This document shows positions 1-8,477 of a stretch of DNA of 64,000 nt, in pieces. The notes below the pieces were generated by a model. That model did no database searches and was not told where the DNA came from. It was given only the letters and a program-made list of their open reading frames with translations. A program made the position numbers and the translations under genes. The stretch's first letter is position 1, and every line of letters starts with the position of its first letter. Origin of the DNA: DASQBT01 sp963782495 (GTDB taxonomy: Bacteria; Pseudomonadota; Gammaproteobacteria; Burkholderiales; Thiobacillaceae); assembly GCA_963782495.1 (NCBI GenBank), contig CAWAJU010000013.1, positions 1 through 64,000 of the forward strand, read 5' to 3'.

Positions 1-932
1 AATGCTGGCGTTAGATTGATTCCGACGGCGCCGATAGTTGCACGACTCGTTAGCATCACCGAGTATGCCGGAAACATTTTGGCTGAACTGTTATTGAAAC
101 CTTCCTCGGTGCATTGCTCACCAGACAGTTCCAGAAAAATGCCATCCGCACCCGTGATGTCCGAAGGCGTAAACCAATTTACGTCACCATCGACCCAGTA
201 ACGATCAACTTCTTTTGTCGGTGTGCCGCCACCAGTGAACTTGAATGCCTTCTCCAACCTCACCAGTTTCCAGCCTTCTGGCACGCCTTTGATGACCTTC
301 ACTTTCTCATGGCCGGGAAAGCGCAGGCGCACGAACCATTCGCGGTAAATTTCCTCGGCCATCTTTTCCAGCAGCGCGATACGCCGCTGGTTGTTTTCGA
401 TCAGTTCATCATAGGCGGTGAGTGTCGCCGCAATTTTCTTCTGTGCTTCGATTGGTGGAGCTGGAAAGCTGATTCGGCGCACGATATCCTGATTCAGAGA
501 GCTCATGGTTGCGCCGAATGAGCAGAGCGCCTGCATCCAATCCTGATGCGCCTGTGTCTTGAGGTAATGGGATAGATATCGCTCACAGACATCCTGACTC
601 TTAATTCGCAGGCGTAGACAGTCCGAACCCTGAATCCAACCATCCACGCTTTCGTCGATGAGCGCATGCCGTTCCACGGCACCTTTGCGCCCAAACACAA
701 TATCGCCCTTGCGCAAGCGATGTTGGTGGAGTTTTTCAGCCTTAACGTCGTTCAGATATTCGAGGTCTACTTTCCTTACGTCGCCGAAGCCGATGTTGCG
801 GACATTAATGACAGGGACGCCGTCGTCAACGTATTCGCTGGCTTTGAGTTGCGTACCGAAGGGGCCTGTTTGCAGACTGGCCTCCCCAAGGTTCTCTAAC
901 TCCGCGACTGTACGAAAGCGTTGGGAAGTCAT
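1..932 (-). CDS. hsdS: Type I restriction-modification specificity subunit HsdS (3' part missing)
   Basis: This is the DNA-recognition subunit of a type I restriction-modification complex. The frame is open from the ATG at 932-930 to the window edge, giving about 310 residues with no stop. It reads as a first target-recognition domain (about residues 1-150) and then the central helical spacer, with the typical string AYDELIENNQRRIALLEKMA followed by an IYREWFV and RFPG signature. A second recognition domain starts with GVPEGWKLVRLEKAF and contains the GGGTP motif. The start overlaps the hsdM stop as ATGA (929-932), the usual translational coupling of hsdM and hsdS. hsdR is not in the window and would lie further left. 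The C-terminal part of the second recognition domain is outside the window. Confidence 0.93.
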   Translation of the reverse strand, partial: MTSQRFRTVAELENLGEASLQTGPFGTQLKASEYVDDGVPVINVRNIGFGDVRKVDLEYLNDVKAEKLHQHRLRKGDIVFGRKGAVERHALIDESVDGWIQGSDCLRLRIKSQDVCERYLSHYLKTQAHQDWMQALCSFGATMSSLNQDIVRRISFPAPPIEAQKKIAATLTAYDELIENNQRRIALLEKMAEEIYREWFVRLRFPGHEKVKVIKGVPEGWKLVRLEKAFKFTGGGTPTKEVDRYWVDGDVNWFTPSDITGADGIFLELSGEQCTEEGFNNSSAKMFPAYSVMLTSRATIGAVGINLTPA

Positions 933-2998
933 ACATCCTCTGCAATCTGCGCGACGTTATGGCCAATCACTGACTCCAGCTCTCGCGCCACACTATTCAG
1001 ACTGGTTAGCTCGTCGTTCATCGTCAGCAGGTCGGCGATAAATTCCTCTTCCGTCTTCCCATCCTCCTCAATCACCACGCCAACGTAGCGACCCGCATTC
1101 AGCGAACAGTCCTGTTCCTTCACCTCCGCCGGAGTAGCGAGCTTGCACAGACCGGTGACATCCTCGTATTCCGCCTTGGGGAAGCGTTCCTGCAACCAAT
1201 GAATGTACTGGTAGAAGAGTTCGGCGTTTTTCACTTCCTGGTGCAATTCTTCCAGCGCGCCCTTGAGCGCATTGGTCTTGCGGTCGGTCGCGGCTCGTTT
1301 GCCTTCGGCCTGCGCCCGCGCGGCCTGCCGCTTTTCGTGCTAGCGCACTACCTTGTCCAGGCGCTTCAAGCCTTCGTGCAGCGCGGCAAAGAAGGGATCG
1401 AATGCCTCGCGCAACTGCTGCTGCGCCTTGTTCTTCTTGTCCAGCGCCGTTTCATCCGCGTGCTTTTCCTGATATTGCGCATAGCGGGTCTTGAGCTTGG
1501 AAAGCCCCGCCCATTGCTGCACCAGTTCGCCCACGGCTTGTTTGCCGCCCGCGTCGTCCAGCACTGCCAGCAGTTGCGCAGAGACGGGTTCGACCTTGGT
1601 TTTGTTATCGATTAGCCTTTCCATGCCTGCCGCGAAATAGCGGTCTATGAGCTGCACGAATTTTTCGCGCCGCCCCTTGTGCAACTGGCTGATGATGGCG
1701 ATGTTCTGGATGTGTTCTTCGCTGAATTCGCGGTGGGCGCGGTCTATCTGGGTAAAGATATTGCGCGCGTCGATGAACAGGATTTTGTCGTCGGTCTTGG
1801 CCTTGTCGAAGAACCACAGCGTGGCCGGGAGCGTGACGGTGTAGAACATGTTCGAGGGCAGCGTCAGCATGGCGTAGATGAGGTTTTGCTCGATCAGCGT
1901 CTTGCGGATGTCGGCTTCGAAGTGGCGTGCATCGGATGCCGAATTCGCCATGACCAGCGCGGCGCGGCCTTGCGCCTTGAGCGAGGTGGCGAACAGGTTG
2001 ATCCACAGGTAGTTGCCGTTGGGGACGGTCTCCTTGCCTTCATCGGCCTTCTTCACTTTCGATTTGTTGCGCGGGATTCCGTAGGTGTTGAAGCGCTTGT
2101 CCTTCTCCACGCTGGAGAGGCTCACGTCGTCGACGTTGAACGGGGGATTGGCGAGGACGTAATCGAATGCGCCGAAACTCTGGTACGGGTCTTCGTAGTA
2201 GGTGTTGGCCTGCTTGATTTCGCCGCGCAGGCCGTTGACCGCGAGGTTCATCTTGGCGAGGTTGACGGTGTCGCGCGTTTTCTCCTGGCCGCAGACATAC
2301 ACGCCGCTCTCGGAGCCTTTCAGCTCCTTGCGGTGTTCCGCGATGAACTGGGCCGACTGCACAAACATGCCGCCGGAGCCGCAGGCGGGGTCGAACACTT
2401 TGCCGCCGTGCGGCTCGATGATCTCGACCATCAGGCGCACCACAGAGCGCGGCGTGAAGAACTCGCCGCCCTTCTGGCCTTCGCTGCGCGCGAATTCGGC
2501 CAGAAAATATTCGTAGATCTGCCCAAACAAATCGCCTGTCGTATCCGGCGGGATATCGGCAAAGGTGCGAAGCAATTGCTGCGGAAGCGTCTTGTCCGTC
2601 CGGGTCAGCGCGGCATATTCGTCCTTGGGCAGCACGCCTTCAAGCTCGGGCTTGTATTCCTCAATGGCCTTCATCGCCTCCTTGAGCGCCTTGGCGATAT
2701 TCTTCTCTTCCGGCAGATTCAGCAGATGCTCGTAGCGCGCATGATCGGGCAGGTAGAACCCGCATTTTTCAATGGCAATGTCGGAGATTTTCTTCTCGCG
2801 GCGTGTGCCTTTGAGTTTGGTGTACTCGGCGTGAATTTCCGCCTCAAAGCGGCGGTAATTGTTGTCGGCGAATTTGAGGAAGATCAGCCCGAGAACCGGG
2901 GTGGCGTATTCGCTGGATTTAAGGTCTGAGTTTGCGCGCAGCTTGTCTGCAGCGGCCCACAGGTCGTTTTCGAGTTGCTTCAATGTTTGTGAAATCAC
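929..2998 (-). pseudogene. hsdM: Type I restriction-modification methyltransferase HsdM, interrupted by an in-frame TAG
   Basis: This is an N6-adenine DNA methyltransferase subunit. From the ATG at 2998 the product shows the helical HsdM N-terminal domain (about 1-160), the SAM-binding motif DPACGSGG at residues 203-210 and the catalytic NPPF at 284-287. The frame is stopped by TAG at 1340-1342 after 552 residues, yet the same frame stays open for about 137 more codons and ends at the TGA that overlaps hsdS. That tail (for example the VTGLCKLATPAEVKEQDCSL stretch) is the normal C-terminal end of this HsdM subfamily, so the full product would be about 689 residues. A CAG-to-TAG change (Gln to stop) is the simplest explanation. 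It may be a real nonsense mutation, a sequencing error or a read-through site. The catalytic motifs lie before the stop. Confidence 0.9.
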
Positions 2999-3033
2999 TG
3001 CGTTGTTCTCTTGATTCAGCTAGATTGGCACAA

Positions 3034-3675
3034 TTACTTCCCGTTGCTGCGAAACTCAGCCAATGCCTCCTGGTAGCGCTCAGCGAGCGTTGCTGGCACG
3101 TGGCGTTCAAATACCAGCTTGTACAGCGATTCGAACTTGTGCAGTTGGGTAGCATGGTCTTGCTTGGTGAACGCGCTCGTGGAATGGCCTTTGGCCAACA
3201 GCCGATTCATGTCGCGCATGTTCGAGGTCTTGTCGGCGCAGGACAGCGCCCGCACGTTGTCGGGCGCGCCCTTCAAGCGCTCCAGGTAGGCCCCGTTGCG
3301 AACCGCCCAACTGAGCTTTTCTCCCGTCCTGGGATCGAGCTTGTCTTCGGAGACCCATTTGACGATTTCGGCAACACGCGCGTTTGCAATCTCCCGCGCG
3401 AGCTGCTCCTGGGAGTAGCCGCAGTCTTCGATGATGTCATGCAGGTAGCCCGCAGCAACCGTTTCGACATCGAGGCCCACGTCCTGCAGCATCCAGCCGA
3501 CTTCGGCGAGATGGATGAAATAAGCCGGGCGGTCTTCGCCCTCCGGAGCCTTGCGATGATGTGGACCTTGTACGCGTGTCCGATGGGCGCGCTCTGCGAG
3601 GCGCATGGCGTCAAGTACAAGGTATTCCAAGCTGATTCTTCCCCCAATTGCGTGCGCTTGCTGACTAGGCGGCAT
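3034..3675 (-). CDS. HD-domain hydrolase of the RelA/SpoT (small alarmone hydrolase) type
   Basis: This 213-residue protein carries the HD-hydrolase metal site in the arrangement found in the hydrolase half of SpoT and in MESH1: H31, H55, H79-D80, E83-D84 and a later ADKTSN with D148 and N152. There is no synthetase, TGS or ACT domain, so if active it would only degrade (p)ppGpp or a related nucleotide. It ends 35 bp before the hsdM ATG on the same strand and could be the first gene of the restriction-modification transcript. The start at 3675 is chosen because the next ATG (3606) leaves very little sequence before H31. The family call is firm; the substrate is inferred. Confidence 0.82.
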   Translation of the reverse strand: MPPSQQAHAIGGRISLEYLVLDAMRLAERAHRTRVQGPHHRKAPEGEDRPAYFIHLAEVGWMLQDVGLDVETVAAGYLHDIIEDCGYSQEQLAREIANARVAEIVKWVSEDKLDPRTGEKLSWAVRNGAYLERLKGAPDNVRALSCADKTSNMRDMNRLLAKGHSTSAFTKQDHATQLHKFESLYKLVFERHVPATLAERYQEALAEFRSNGK

Positions 3676-3834
3676 ATCTTCGCATATTCAGGCGGCACGG
3701 CGTATATGGCGTTGGTGGTGGAATAATCGCTTCAATTGGGGACTATTTGGGTCCCACTGGCAGCCATGGCATTCCCGTGGCCCCGTGTACAATTCCTTGC
3801 AGAATCGGGCAGCGGCAGCTTCAACGGAGGCGCA

Positions 3835-4080
3835 ATGACCATCAACTACCGGCAATACATCGTGCGCGACGCAGCCATCTGCGGAGGCGAAGCCGTGGTC
3901 AAGGGCACCCGCGTTACAGTGCGAACCGTTCTGGCGAGCCTGGTTGAGGGCGTGAGCAACGCCGAAATTGTCCGGGATTTCCCCACTCTGGATGAGGACG
4001 CTGTGCGCGCCGTCATCGCATTCGCGGCAGCTTCCGCCGAAGAAGATCTGCCCGTCCCGCCTGCCCCCTTGCATGCATAA
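3835..4080 (+). CDS. DUF433 family antitoxin-like protein
   Basis: This small protein of 81 residues has the DUF433 signature ICGGEAVVKGTRVTVRTVLA followed by an EGVSNAEIVRDFPTL helix-turn segment that resembles a DNA-binding domain. DUF433 proteins are commonly the antitoxin of pairs with a PIN-like DUF5615 toxin. The start is set at the ATG at 3835 because a GGAGG lies just upstream (3826-3830) and family members begin close to this point. An in-frame upstream extension to 3736 has no family similarity. The expected toxin gene should begin right at the stop codon; only a fragment of it is present (see next entry). Confidence 0.85.
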   Translation: MTINYRQYIVRDAAICGGEAVVKGTRVTVRTVLASLVEGVSNAEIVRDFPTLDEDAVRAVIAFAAASAEEDLPVPPAPLHA

Positions 4081-4127
4081 AGGTCAAGCTGGACGAAGAC
4101 ATTTCCGTCCGCCTTGCCGCTGAACTA
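4077..4127 (+). pseudogene. Remnant of a DUF5615 (PIN-like) toxin gene
   Basis: Overlapping the DUF433 stop codon, one frame reads IKVKLDEDISVRLAAEL. This matches the first strand and helix of DUF5615 toxins, which start with a short hydrophobic strand, an LDE-D/N motif and a RLAxxL helix. There is no ATG in frame, and the sequence beyond 4127 no longer resembles the family. The toxin has therefore been lost or truncated, leaving an orphan antitoxin. The identification rests on about 17 residues plus the expected position. Confidence 0.5.
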
Positions 4128-4295
4128 AGCAATTCGACGCCTTCCTCAAAGCAGTCTTGCATAAACCCTTTCTGCGGCTTCGCGCCGTCGGTCTGCGGGC
4201 CTTTCCGCAAAAGAAATCGGCGTCCCCACTCGCTTGACTCGCTGCTTCATCCTTAGCTAAACTTAGCTAAGTTCATATTTCGAGCCTAGGTCATC

Positions 4296-4541
4296 ATGGC
4301 AAGCAAGACTGTCAACATCCATGAAGCCAAGACCCACCTCTCCAAGCTGGTGGATGAGGTTGCGGCCGGCCAGGAAACCGTCATCGCCAAGGCCGGGAAG
4401 CCGGTTGCCAGGCTGGTACCACTTGCAACTGCAAGAGTTCCAAGGAAGCCGGGCTTTCTGAAAGGCAGACTGCGCACGCCTGATGATTTCGACGCGCCCT
4501 TGCCGGATAAAGTCCTCGACGCTTTCGAAGGCGGCCGATGA
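4296..4541 (+). CDS. Phd/YefM-family antitoxin (VapB-like)
   Basis: This 81-residue protein starts with the classic Phd/YefM pattern VNIHEAKTHLSKLVDEVAAG and then the ETVIAKAGKPVARLVPL strand pair. This fold dimerises and binds the operator, while the C-terminal tail (FLKGRLRTPDDFDAPLP) wraps the toxin. The stop overlaps the next gene's start as ATGA (4538-4541), so toxin and antitoxin are translated together. The short AT-rich segment just upstream contains a TTAGCTAAACTTAGCTAA repeat at about 4254-4271, which may be the autoregulatory operator. Confidence 0.9.
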   Translation: MASKTVNIHEAKTHLSKLVDEVAAGQETVIAKAGKPVARLVPLATARVPRKPGFLKGRLRTPDDFDAPLPDKVLDAFEGGR

Positions 4542-4915
4542 GGCTCTTGCTCGACACCCAGGTCTTTCTCTGGTTTTTGCAAGACTCCCGAAAACTGGCC
4601 AAACAGCCTCGCCGTTGGATTGCGGAAGCGGACGAGGTCTATGTCAGCGCCGCCTCGATTTGGGAAGCCGCGATCAAGGCATCCATCGGCAAGCTTGAAG
4701 TGGTTGCAGATGAGCTGGTTGCGGGTATTTCCGCAAGCGGCTTCACCGAACTGCCGGTATTGGCCCGACACGCGGCCATGGTGCAGACATTGCCGCCTCA
4801 TCATCGCGACCCCTTCGATCGCCTGTTGGTGGCACAGGCGATCATCGAGCCGCTGCGGTTGGTCACGGCGGATACCCCGCTGACGCGATACTCCGACCTC
4901 GTGACGATGATCTGA
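4538..4915 (+). CDS. PIN-domain ribonuclease toxin (VapC family)
   Basis: This 125-residue PIN-domain protein is a probable Mg2+-dependent RNA endonuclease toxin. The four acidic positions of the PIN site are present: D6 in the opening LLLDTQVFLW strand, E43 in SIWE, D91/D94 in HHRDPFDRLL, and D112 in the final VTAD strand. The length is typical for VapC. It follows the Phd-type antitoxin with a 4-base overlap and forms an intact toxin-antitoxin pair. The pair sits beside a broken DUF433 pair and a type I restriction locus, which fits an accessory region. Confidence 0.93.
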   Translation: MRLLLDTQVFLWFLQDSRKLAKQPRRWIAEADEVYVSAASIWEAAIKASIGKLEVVADELVAGISASGFTELPVLARHAAMVQTLPPHHRDPFDRLLVAQAIIEPLRLVTADTPLTRYSDLVTMI

Positions 4916-5422
4916 TGTGGCCTGTTCAATCACAGGGAACCACGAGTGCCTGAGGACTGTTCGGACGGGTCGATGCCACACGCGGGTGCGCGGCTGTGCA
5001 TCGGCCCTGCAATTGGCCATCGTCTAAACTTAAGACTCACGGGTGCCTGCGTGGCTGAGCCCTTCAAGGGCCGCAGGTGTGAAGGTGCGCATCACTCGCC
5101 AGCGCATGGTCGGAAGATATCGCCCGACACAGTGGCGCGGACATAGCAGCCGGTGTAACGGCCGGCCGCCCGTGACTCGGCTGCGCTTTATTGACTCGCT
5201 CAAGACCGCCTCACCTCCACTTCCCTTTCGCCAGATGCGTCCTGAGCAGCTTGTACGTAGCCTTGACATGTCGCAAAAGGGGAGATTCTCAATATCAGTC
5301 TTGCGCACGTCTTGTGCGGCACCGTTGCCGGTACCCCCTGGACTTGAACTGTTATCAGTTGGCATTGTCTAGAGTTGCTGACAGGCTGTGCCCGTTACTC
5401 CGATCTTTTAGTTGAGGTGCTC
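4916..5422 (+). other. Intergenic region with no recognised gene
   Basis: About 500 bases between the VapC toxin and the glycine-zipper gene. Short frames exist on both strands around 5030-5370, but they show no family motif, no good ribosome binding site and Arg/Pro-rich composition typical of antisense or non-coding GC-rich DNA. The promoter of the downstream gene must lie in the right part. Confidence 0.5.
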
Positions 5423-6085
5423 ATGCGTAATGCGATGCTCTTGGTTCTCCTGCTGTCCAGCGCCGGTTTGGCCCACGCTGAAAGGCGTTATCCCATTTAC
5501 CGCGACGCCGACCGCGATTCCGATCAAACAGTCTTGAGCTCGTTGTCCTATTCGGATGTGGCAAGGGTGGTATCCAGCAGGCCCATCACCCAGCAGGTCA
5601 ACACTCCCAGACAGGAGTGCTGGACCGAGGACGTGACCTCAACGCAGAGCCAGCCTGGCGACCACAGCTATGCGGGTGCGGTCATCGGCGGCATTGCCGG
5701 CGGCATACTCGGCCACACCGTGGGTCATGGTTCGGGCAAGGATGTGGCGACGGCGGTGGGTGCCGCCACGGGGGCAATCGTCGGCGACAACGTTGATGAC
5801 CGCGGTAGTGGCATTTCAACCGAGCAGACCCGGCAGGAGCGCCATTGCCGGACCGTCGACAATTGGACCTCGCAGATCACGGGCTATAACGTCGTCTACC
5901 ACTACCAGGGAAGGGAATTCAGGTCGGTGCTGCCGTATGACCCCGGTCGGGAATTGCCGATCTCCGTTTCCCTCATGCCGGCCTCCGCGCCACCGTCTGA
6001 TCGCTATGCGCCTTCTCCGGGTTCCTATCCACCCCCGCCGCCGGGCTCCTACCCGCCGCCTCCGGACCGGTATCCTGGTCGATAA
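5423..6085 (+). CDS. Exported glycine-zipper 2TM protein with Pro-rich tail
   Basis: This 220-residue protein has a signal peptide (MRNAMLLVLLLSSAGLAHA, cleavage about residue 19). A glycine-zipper segment spans about residues 82-124 (AGAVIGGIAGGILGHTVGHG followed by AVGAATGAIVGDNV), as in the Rickettsia 17-kDa antigen and SlyB-like proteins that span or stabilise the outer membrane. Two cysteines flank the zipper. The last 30 residues are repeated PPPPGSYP units. The start at 5423 is preferred over the longer frame from 5375 because the signal peptide begins there and GAGGTG lies upstream. A strong terminator follows the stop. The precise role is unknown. Confidence 0.85.
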   Translation: MRNAMLLVLLLSSAGLAHAERRYPIYRDADRDSDQTVLSSLSYSDVARVVSSRPITQQVNTPRQECWTEDVTSTQSQPGDHSYAGAVIGGIAGGILGHTVGHGSGKDVATAVGAATGAIVGDNVDDRGSGISTEQTRQERHCRTVDNWTSQITGYNVVYHYQGREFRSVLPYDPGRELPISVSLMPASAPPSDRYAPSPGSYPPPPPGSYPPPPDRYPGR

Positions 6086-6091
6086 GGCGAG

Positions 6092-6113
6092 GGGGGCGAC
6101 GCGCCCCCTTCTT
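6092..6113 (+). terminator. Intrinsic terminator of the glycine-zipper gene
   Basis: A 7-bp GC stem, GGGGGCG / CGCCCCC, with an ACG loop, followed by TTCTTC. It begins 6 bases after the stop codon of the gene ending at 6085. Confidence 0.7.
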
Positions 6114-6359
6114 CAGTCGCGATCTGATTTGGAGTACTGCGCTGCAAAGCGCAACCAGGCTCTACCGCATCAGGTGTTGCCGAAGACCAAACCGGCTATC
6201 CGGCAAGCGATAAGCGGCCGGGGTGGAAATGGTGGAGACGCGTGCTGAATAGATCTGTACAGCAGCGCGACGCCACCAATCAAGCGAAGCCGCATGGGCG
6301 GTATCCGAAAGGTTTGAGGCAAGACAATCCGGTGGCCTAGACACCCACGTGTGCGGTGC

Positions 6360-7220
6360 TCAAGGCACCATGGATTCGTCCACCGCGATGCCGATTCCCC
6401 ATCCGCCCGAGTTGTCTCCCAACTGGTCGTCGTTCACGCAAACCTTAAGCGGCCCTCCTTGAGTAGTCGTGAAGCTCATGCTGGTGCCGCCCTGCACGAC
6501 TTGGGTGCCCACGCGCAGGACAAGCGAATACTTGCGCAGCGTTGGAAATGGAAATCCCGACGGCGCGCTCGAATTGGGCTCGCCGTTGGCGTCATACACA
6601 CAACCGCCCAGCAGGCAGCCGAAGTCTATCTTCGCGTTTGGCGCGCCGATGTTGCTGATGTTCACGACTGTCCCCTTGCGCAAGGGCATAACGGATGGCA
6701 CCGCGGTGCAGGCCGTTGGAGTGGGCTGACCGTATCCAAGTCTAAGGATGGAATCTGCTGCGCCGTTGGTCATCGTCAACACCCTCAGCTTGAGGGTTGG
6801 CGCGCCAATGCAATCGGATCCGTTCGAATGCACCGTTACGGTCTTGGGCCCGGGGTAACTCTGGCGATAATTGCATTGCAGATTCAGGGGGTTCTCCGGT
6901 GGCGGATGGGCGAAGTCCTGCGACAGGCCAAAAGGCATTCCACCCGTGCCGTTGCCGCATTGCGAAAGCACGACACTGCAAAGCCCGGTGCCATGGACGA
7001 TCAGCCTTGTGGGCTGATTATCGGGAACGCCACAGACCGGGGGCGTTGCCGTCGTATCGCATACCGTTGCCTGGGTCGGATCCAGCTCGACCGAGTTGAT
7101 GGATCCGGCCGCACAGCCGCCCAAAAGTGCCAGCCCGACACCCGCCGCGCTCCAGTGGGCGATGCGTTGTTCAACACCGGCCTCTCGAAGCTGCGTGAAA
7201 TACTCAAAGACGCTTCTCAT
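6360..7220 (-). CDS. Lipoprotein with PA-IL (LecA)-like C-terminal segment
   Basis: This 286-residue predicted lipoprotein has a hydrophobic stretch ending in lipobox LGGC with Cys36. The middle part is rich in cysteines and is not recognised. The C-terminal segment (about 261-283, CVNDDQLGDNSGGWGIGIAV) resembles the calcium and sugar-binding end of the PA-IL galactose lectin family, which has an NDD...DNSG motif followed by a beta strand. If that is right, the protein may bind carbohydrate at the cell surface. The start at 7220 is chosen for the AGGAAAG just upstream; the frame could extend to 7274. The lipoprotein call is good; the lectin call is tentative. Confidence 0.72.
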   Translation of the reverse strand: MRSVFEYFTQLREAGVEQRIAHWSAAGVGLALLGGCAAGSINSVELDPTQATVCDTTATPPVCGVPDNQPTRLIVHGTGLCSVVLSQCGNGTGGMPFGLSQDFAHPPPENPLNLQCNYRQSYPGPKTVTVHSNGSDCIGAPTLKLRVLTMTNGAADSILRLGYGQPTPTACTAVPSVMPLRKGTVVNISNIGAPNAKIDFGCLLGGCVYDANGEPNSSAPSGFPFPTLRKYSLVLRVGTQVVQGGTSMSFTTTQGGPLKVCVNDDQLGDNSGGWGIGIAVDESMVP

Positions 7221-7493
7221 CTTTCCTACCCTCCCCGTCGCAGCACAGCGATGGTCGCTGGCACCATGATGCAATTCATAGCTCGCCCTACAAAAAGCGC
7301 AATATGTCGAAAGGGATAGGCCAGCCTAACCGGGCGGTCGTCGTCCCCGCATGGAGAGTCGGTGCACCGTCCCGTCGAGCGGAACGGTGGACGACGGCCC
7401 TTGATGGAGGAAGTGCTGCTGCGAAGATCCTTGCGGCTGATCTGCCAAGCCTACAGGTTCCCGGAAATACGAATCAGCATGAAATTACGCGGG

Positions 7494-7512
7494 CGCCCGC
7501 TCCCCGCGGGCG
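7494..7512 (-). terminator. Possible terminator hairpin after the Hcp-like PEP-CTERM gene
   Basis: A perfect 7-bp stem, CGCCCGC / GCGGGCG, with a 5-base loop lies 14 bases beyond the stop at 7527 on the minus strand. There is no clear U-tract directly after it, so termination is likely but not certain. Confidence 0.4.
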
Positions 7513-7526
7513 CGGACAAGCTCGGA

Positions 7527-8231
7527 TCAGGCTATTCTCTTCCGCCTCGCAATCCAGCCCACCAGACCTAGACCGGACAGCATCAGGCCATAATTCCCGG
7601 GTTCGGGCACTGCGGCGGCCGTTGACTCGCTGACCGGGTCGCCCATGTCGGCCAACTGCAGAAACACCACCGGAGATCCGGTAAAGAGTGCGTCGCTGGC
7701 AGCGGCCTTGAGATCCCAGGAACCGGAGTAGGTCGTGCCTATACCACCCTTATCGTTCTGCGTGATGACCTCCATCTTGACCTTGGAATAGGCAAAGCTG
7801 GCCGAAACGAGGGGATCGCTTCCCGACGAACCTGAAAGGTCCAGGCTGGTCAGGATGACGTTCGAAAAGGTCATGGTGAGATAGGTGAAGGGCTTGGGGC
7901 CCGCCGTCACCAGATCAAATGTGGCGGTCGGGTGATTCTTTCCTGTGGCGGCGTCGACAAATAGGGTGGGCACCGCCGTGTCCACGTCCTGCGTCCAGCT
8001 GAAATCGCTGAATGTAGCCTTCCCGCCGGACAAGCCCGGGCCGCCTCCGGACGAAACCGGCGCGCTCAGGCCCCAATCGAAGGACAAGACATCAATGGCA
8101 TCCTTGTGGTTCTTCTCGGTGGAGCCGCCCTTCACGCCATCGATCGTGAGAAAGTAATCACTCGCCGCATTGGCCGCGAGCGGGGCGGAAAGGAATGCGC
8201 ACACCAGCAGGGCAGAAAGCTTCTTGTTCAT
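7527..8231 (-). CDS. Hcp-fold (type VI tube-like) protein with signal peptide and PEP-CTERM anchor
   Basis: This 234-residue protein has a signal peptide with cleavage near residue 22 (...APLAANA). Residues from about 25 (DYFLTIDGVKGGSTEKNHKD, then a DVLSFDWGLS strand) follow the Hcp1 family pattern, whose normal members form the inner tube of type VI secretion. Here the domain is exported and ends with a C-terminal VPEP motif (about 208-211), a hydrophobic helix and an RRKR cluster, the PEP-CTERM sorting signal for exosortase. No T6SS gene is nearby, so a tube role is unlikely and a surface or extracellular-matrix role is more plausible. A GGAGG lies before the ATG. It is monocistronic, with a long inverted repeat upstream (8324-8358). 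Confidence 0.9.
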   Translation of the reverse strand: MNKKLSALLVCAFLSAPLAANAASDYFLTIDGVKGGSTEKNHKDAIDVLSFDWGLSAPVSSGGGPGLSGGKATFSDFSWTQDVDTAVPTLFVDAATGKNHPTATFDLVTAGPKPFTYLTMTFSNVILTSLDLSGSSGSDPLVSASFAYSKVKMEVITQNDKGGIGTTYSGSWDLKAAASDALFTGSPVVFLQLADMGDPVSESTAAAVPEPGNYGLMLSGLGLVGWIARRKRIA

Positions 8232-8323
8232 TGACTATCCTCCATTCAAGCAAAATTCAAGCAAAAACGCGCGGACGTCTTTTAGGATGCGAACAACTGA
8301 GGGGCCGCGGGTCGGGGGCACAA

Positions 8324-8358
8324 CCGGTTGACGGCACGTAGTCTAAACGATCAACCGG
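8324..8358. repeat. Inverted repeat upstream of the Hcp-like PEP-CTERM gene
   Basis: The arms CCGGTTGA (8324-8331) and TCAACCGG (8351-8358) are perfect 8-base inverted repeats separated by 19 bases, and the left arm is itself part of the palindrome CAACCGGTTG. It lies about 95-125 bases before the ATG at 8231. A regulator binding site is a reasonable guess. Confidence 0.45.
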
Positions 8359-8477
8359 AAAGTCATCTACCCCCATTTTTTTGTCCTTGCGCACGTCAGG
8401 GATGAGCGGCTTGCGAAAGAGCTTGCCAGGATGAAACTCTCCCTTGGAACGCTGATTACTCACAAGGAGGGGATGTC

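Noticed and set aside
1679..2929. A 416-residue plus-strand open frame opposite hsdM
   Set aside because: It is antisense to a gene with clear methyltransferase motifs and has no family signature; GC-rich third positions create long antisense frames here.
7527..8231. Part of a type VI secretion system
   Set aside because: Although Hcp-like, the protein is exported and PEP-CTERM tagged, and no other T6SS gene is present.
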